From Maricaulis sp. (GTDB lineage: Bacteria > Pseudomonadota > Alphaproteobacteria > Caulobacterales > Maricaulaceae), in the NCBI GenBank assembly GCA_002694345.1, contig NZLV01000086.1:1-7704 (forward strand): a stretch of DNA of 7,704 nt, read 5' to 3'. The notes below the pieces were generated by a model that saw only the letters and a program-made list of their open reading frames with translations, ran no database searches and was not told the DNA's origin. The position numbers and the translations under genes are program-made. Below, in pieces: positions 6,407 through 7,704 of the stretch. Each line of letters begins with the position of its first letter. Positions within the stretch are counted from its first letter, which is position 1.

Positions 6407-7704
6407 GGGCCGGCTCCGTCAGTGTGGCCGGATTGATGACATGACCGGCGATCGCCGCAGCTGCAGCGGTGGCCGGTGAGGCCAGAACGGTGCGGGCGCC
6501 GGGACCCTGGCGGCCCTCGAAATTGCGGTTTGAGGTCGACACGATCAGCTGGCCCGGCTCGCCCTTGTCGCCATTCATGGCGATGCACATGGAACAGCCC
6601 GGCTGGCGCCATTCGGCTCCGGCCGCGATGAAGATCTGGTCCAGACCCTCCGCCTCGGCCTGGGCCCGCACGGCGACGGAACCCGGGACGACCAGGGCGC
6701 GCACGCCCTCGGCCACCTGGCGTCCGGACATGATGGCCGCGGCCGCGCGCAGATCGGAGATCCGCGAATTGGTGCAGGACCCGATGAAGACCTGGTCCAC
6801 CTTGGCGCCGGACACCGGCATGCCGGCCTCCAGCTTCATGTAGGACAGCGCCTTGGCGTGCGAGGCTGACCGGGCTTCCGGGACGGGGGCGTCGACGGCG
6901 ATCCCGGTGTCCGGAGCCGTGCCCCAGGTCACCATGGGCTGGATCTTGGAGGCATCGATCATGACCTCCTTGTCGAAGCTGGCGCCCGGATCGCTGCGAT
7001 AGTCGGACCAGGCCTCAATCGCCTTGTCCCAGTCCGCGCCTGACGGCACCTGTTCGCGGCCTTTCAGCCAGGCGAAGGTGGTCTCGTCTGCGGCGATCAT
7101 GCCGGCGCGGGCACCGGCCTCGATCGACATGTTGCAGACCGTCATCCGGCCATCCATGTCCAGCGCCTCGATGGCGGAGCCGGCGTATTCGATCACGCAG
7201 CCCGTGCCGCCATCGACACCGATCTCGGCGATGATGGCTAGGATGATGTCCTTGGCGCTGATGCCGGGTGCGGTCTCGCCCTCGACATTGATGCGCATGG
7301 ATTTCGGCTTGCGCTGCAGCAGGCATTGCGTGGCCAGGACATGGCCGACCTCGGTCGTGCCGATGCCGAAGGCCAGCGCCCCGAAGGCACCGTGCGTGGC
7401 GGTATGGCTGTCGCCGCAGACAATGGTCATGCCCGGCTGGGTCGCGCCCAGTTCCGGTCCGATGACATGGACCACGCCGCGATGCGGGCTGTCCCAGCCA
7501 TGCAGGGTGATGCCATGGGCCTTCACATTGGCCTGCAGGGTTTCCACCTGATGGCGCGCAGCCTCGGTCGCATAGGGCGGGGTCTCGCCCGGCGCGAAGT
7601 CCAGTGTCGGCGTGGAATGGTCGATCGTGGCCAGCGTCCGGTCCGGACGGCGCACGCTCAGACCCCGCTCCGCCAGGACCGAAAAGGCCTGCGGCGAGGT
7701 CACC
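6399..7704 (-). CDS. leuC: 3-isopropylmalate dehydratase large subunit LeuC (5' end outside window)
   Basis: About 434 residues visible, running off the right edge. The GTG at 7703-7701 is the Val of the conserved EVTSPQAF segment, not a start. By comparison with E. coli LeuC as I recall it (cluster cysteines 347, 407 and 410), about 37 N-terminal residues are missing. LeuC carries the [4Fe-4S] cluster of isopropylmalate isomerase. Visible ligands are Cys310 in FIGSCTNSR, and Cys370 and Cys373 in PGCSMCIAMN (numbered from the GTG). Other signatures are CGDSHTATHGAFGALAFGIGT (96-116) and STSNRNFEGRQG (389-400). The gene ends in TGA at 6401-6399, 8 nt inside leuD. The promoter and any leader or attenuator would lie beyond 7704, so regulation cannot be judged here. 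The protein looks full and functional. Confidence 0.97.
   Translation of the reverse strand, partial: VTSPQAFSVLAERGLSVRRPDRTLATIDHSTPTLDFAPGETPPYATEAARHQVETLQANVKAHGITLHGWDSPHRGVVHVIGPELGATQPGMTIVCGDSHTATHGAFGALAFGIGTTEVGHVLATQCLLQRKPKSMRINVEGETAPGISAKDIILAIIAEIGVDGGTGCVIEYAGSAIEALDMDGRMTVCNMSIEAGARAGMIAADETTFAWLKGREQVPSGADWDKAIEAWSDYRSDPGASFDKEVMIDASKIQPMVTWGTAPDTGIAVDAPVPEARSASHAKALSYMKLEAGMPVSGAKVDQVFIGSCTNSRISDLRAAAAIMSGRQVAEGVRALVVPGSVAVRAQAEAEGLDQIFIAAGAEWRQPGCSMCIAMNGDKGEPGQLIVSTSNRNFEGRQGPGARTVLASPATAAAAAIAGHVINPATLTEPAHA
6414..6417 (-). promoter_or_regulatory. Ribosome binding site of leuD, inside the leuC 3' end
   Basis: Read on the - strand, ACGGAG occurs in the last leuC codons, with GGAG 7 bases before the leuD ATG at 6406. 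It supports that start and gives leuD its own initiation site, unlike leuB, which lacks a comparable match. Confidence 0.6.

Noticed and set aside
7701..7703. GTG as the start of leuC
   Set aside because: It is the Val of the conserved EVTSPQAF segment, which lies about 37 residues into LeuC. The real start is beyond the window.

Overview
The window is GC-rich coding DNA (roughly 60-65% G+C by eye) with almost no intergenic space. It fits an aquatic, stalked-type alphaproteobacterium of the Caulobacterales/Maricaulales/Hyphomonadales kind. The reasons are a TonB-dependent receptor with the barrel signatures of the 'Xanthomonas-Caulobacter' receptor group, a compact leuC-leuD-leuB cluster and the codon use. 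The taxon is an inference from gene style, not from any marker gene.

Left half, + strand, 1-4776: a carbohydrate-use block. It begins inside a large outer-membrane TonB-dependent receptor (about 689 C-terminal residues visible, stop at 2071). A strong intrinsic terminator follows (2096-2131). Only 27 bases later comes a Tat-exported, lipid-anchored glycoside hydrolase family 43 enzyme (2159-3799). Its stop codon overlaps the start of a Sec-exported alpha/beta-hydrolase of the acetylxylan/feruloyl-esterase-like kind (3799-4776). Receptor, glycosidase and esterase together look like a small polysaccharide utilisation locus. The likely substrate is a decorated xylan or arabinoxylan: the esterase removes acyl groups, the GH43 removes xylose or arabinose units, and the receptor imports oligosaccharides.

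Right half, - strand, 7704-4773: the leucine biosynthesis genes leuC (5' end beyond the window), leuD and leuB, joined by overlaps of 8 and 4 nt. LeuCD isomerises 2-isopropylmalate to 3-isopropylmalate, and LeuB oxidises and decarboxylates that to 2-oxoisocaproate. This is core metabolism, so the window spans a junction between an accessory catabolic block and core genes.

The two blocks converge at 4773-4776, where a single CTAG palindrome supplies the stop codon of both the esterase and leuB. A 7-bp GC hairpin is centred on it. I found no tRNA, rRNA, CRISPR array, insertion sequence or phage gene, and no gene-free stretch over 300 bases (the longest is 87 bases). I see no clearly new system. 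The points most worth a second look are the shared-stop hairpin, the terminator with no room for a promoter behind it, the two export routes used by adjacent coupled enzymes, and an atypical C-terminal third of LeuB.
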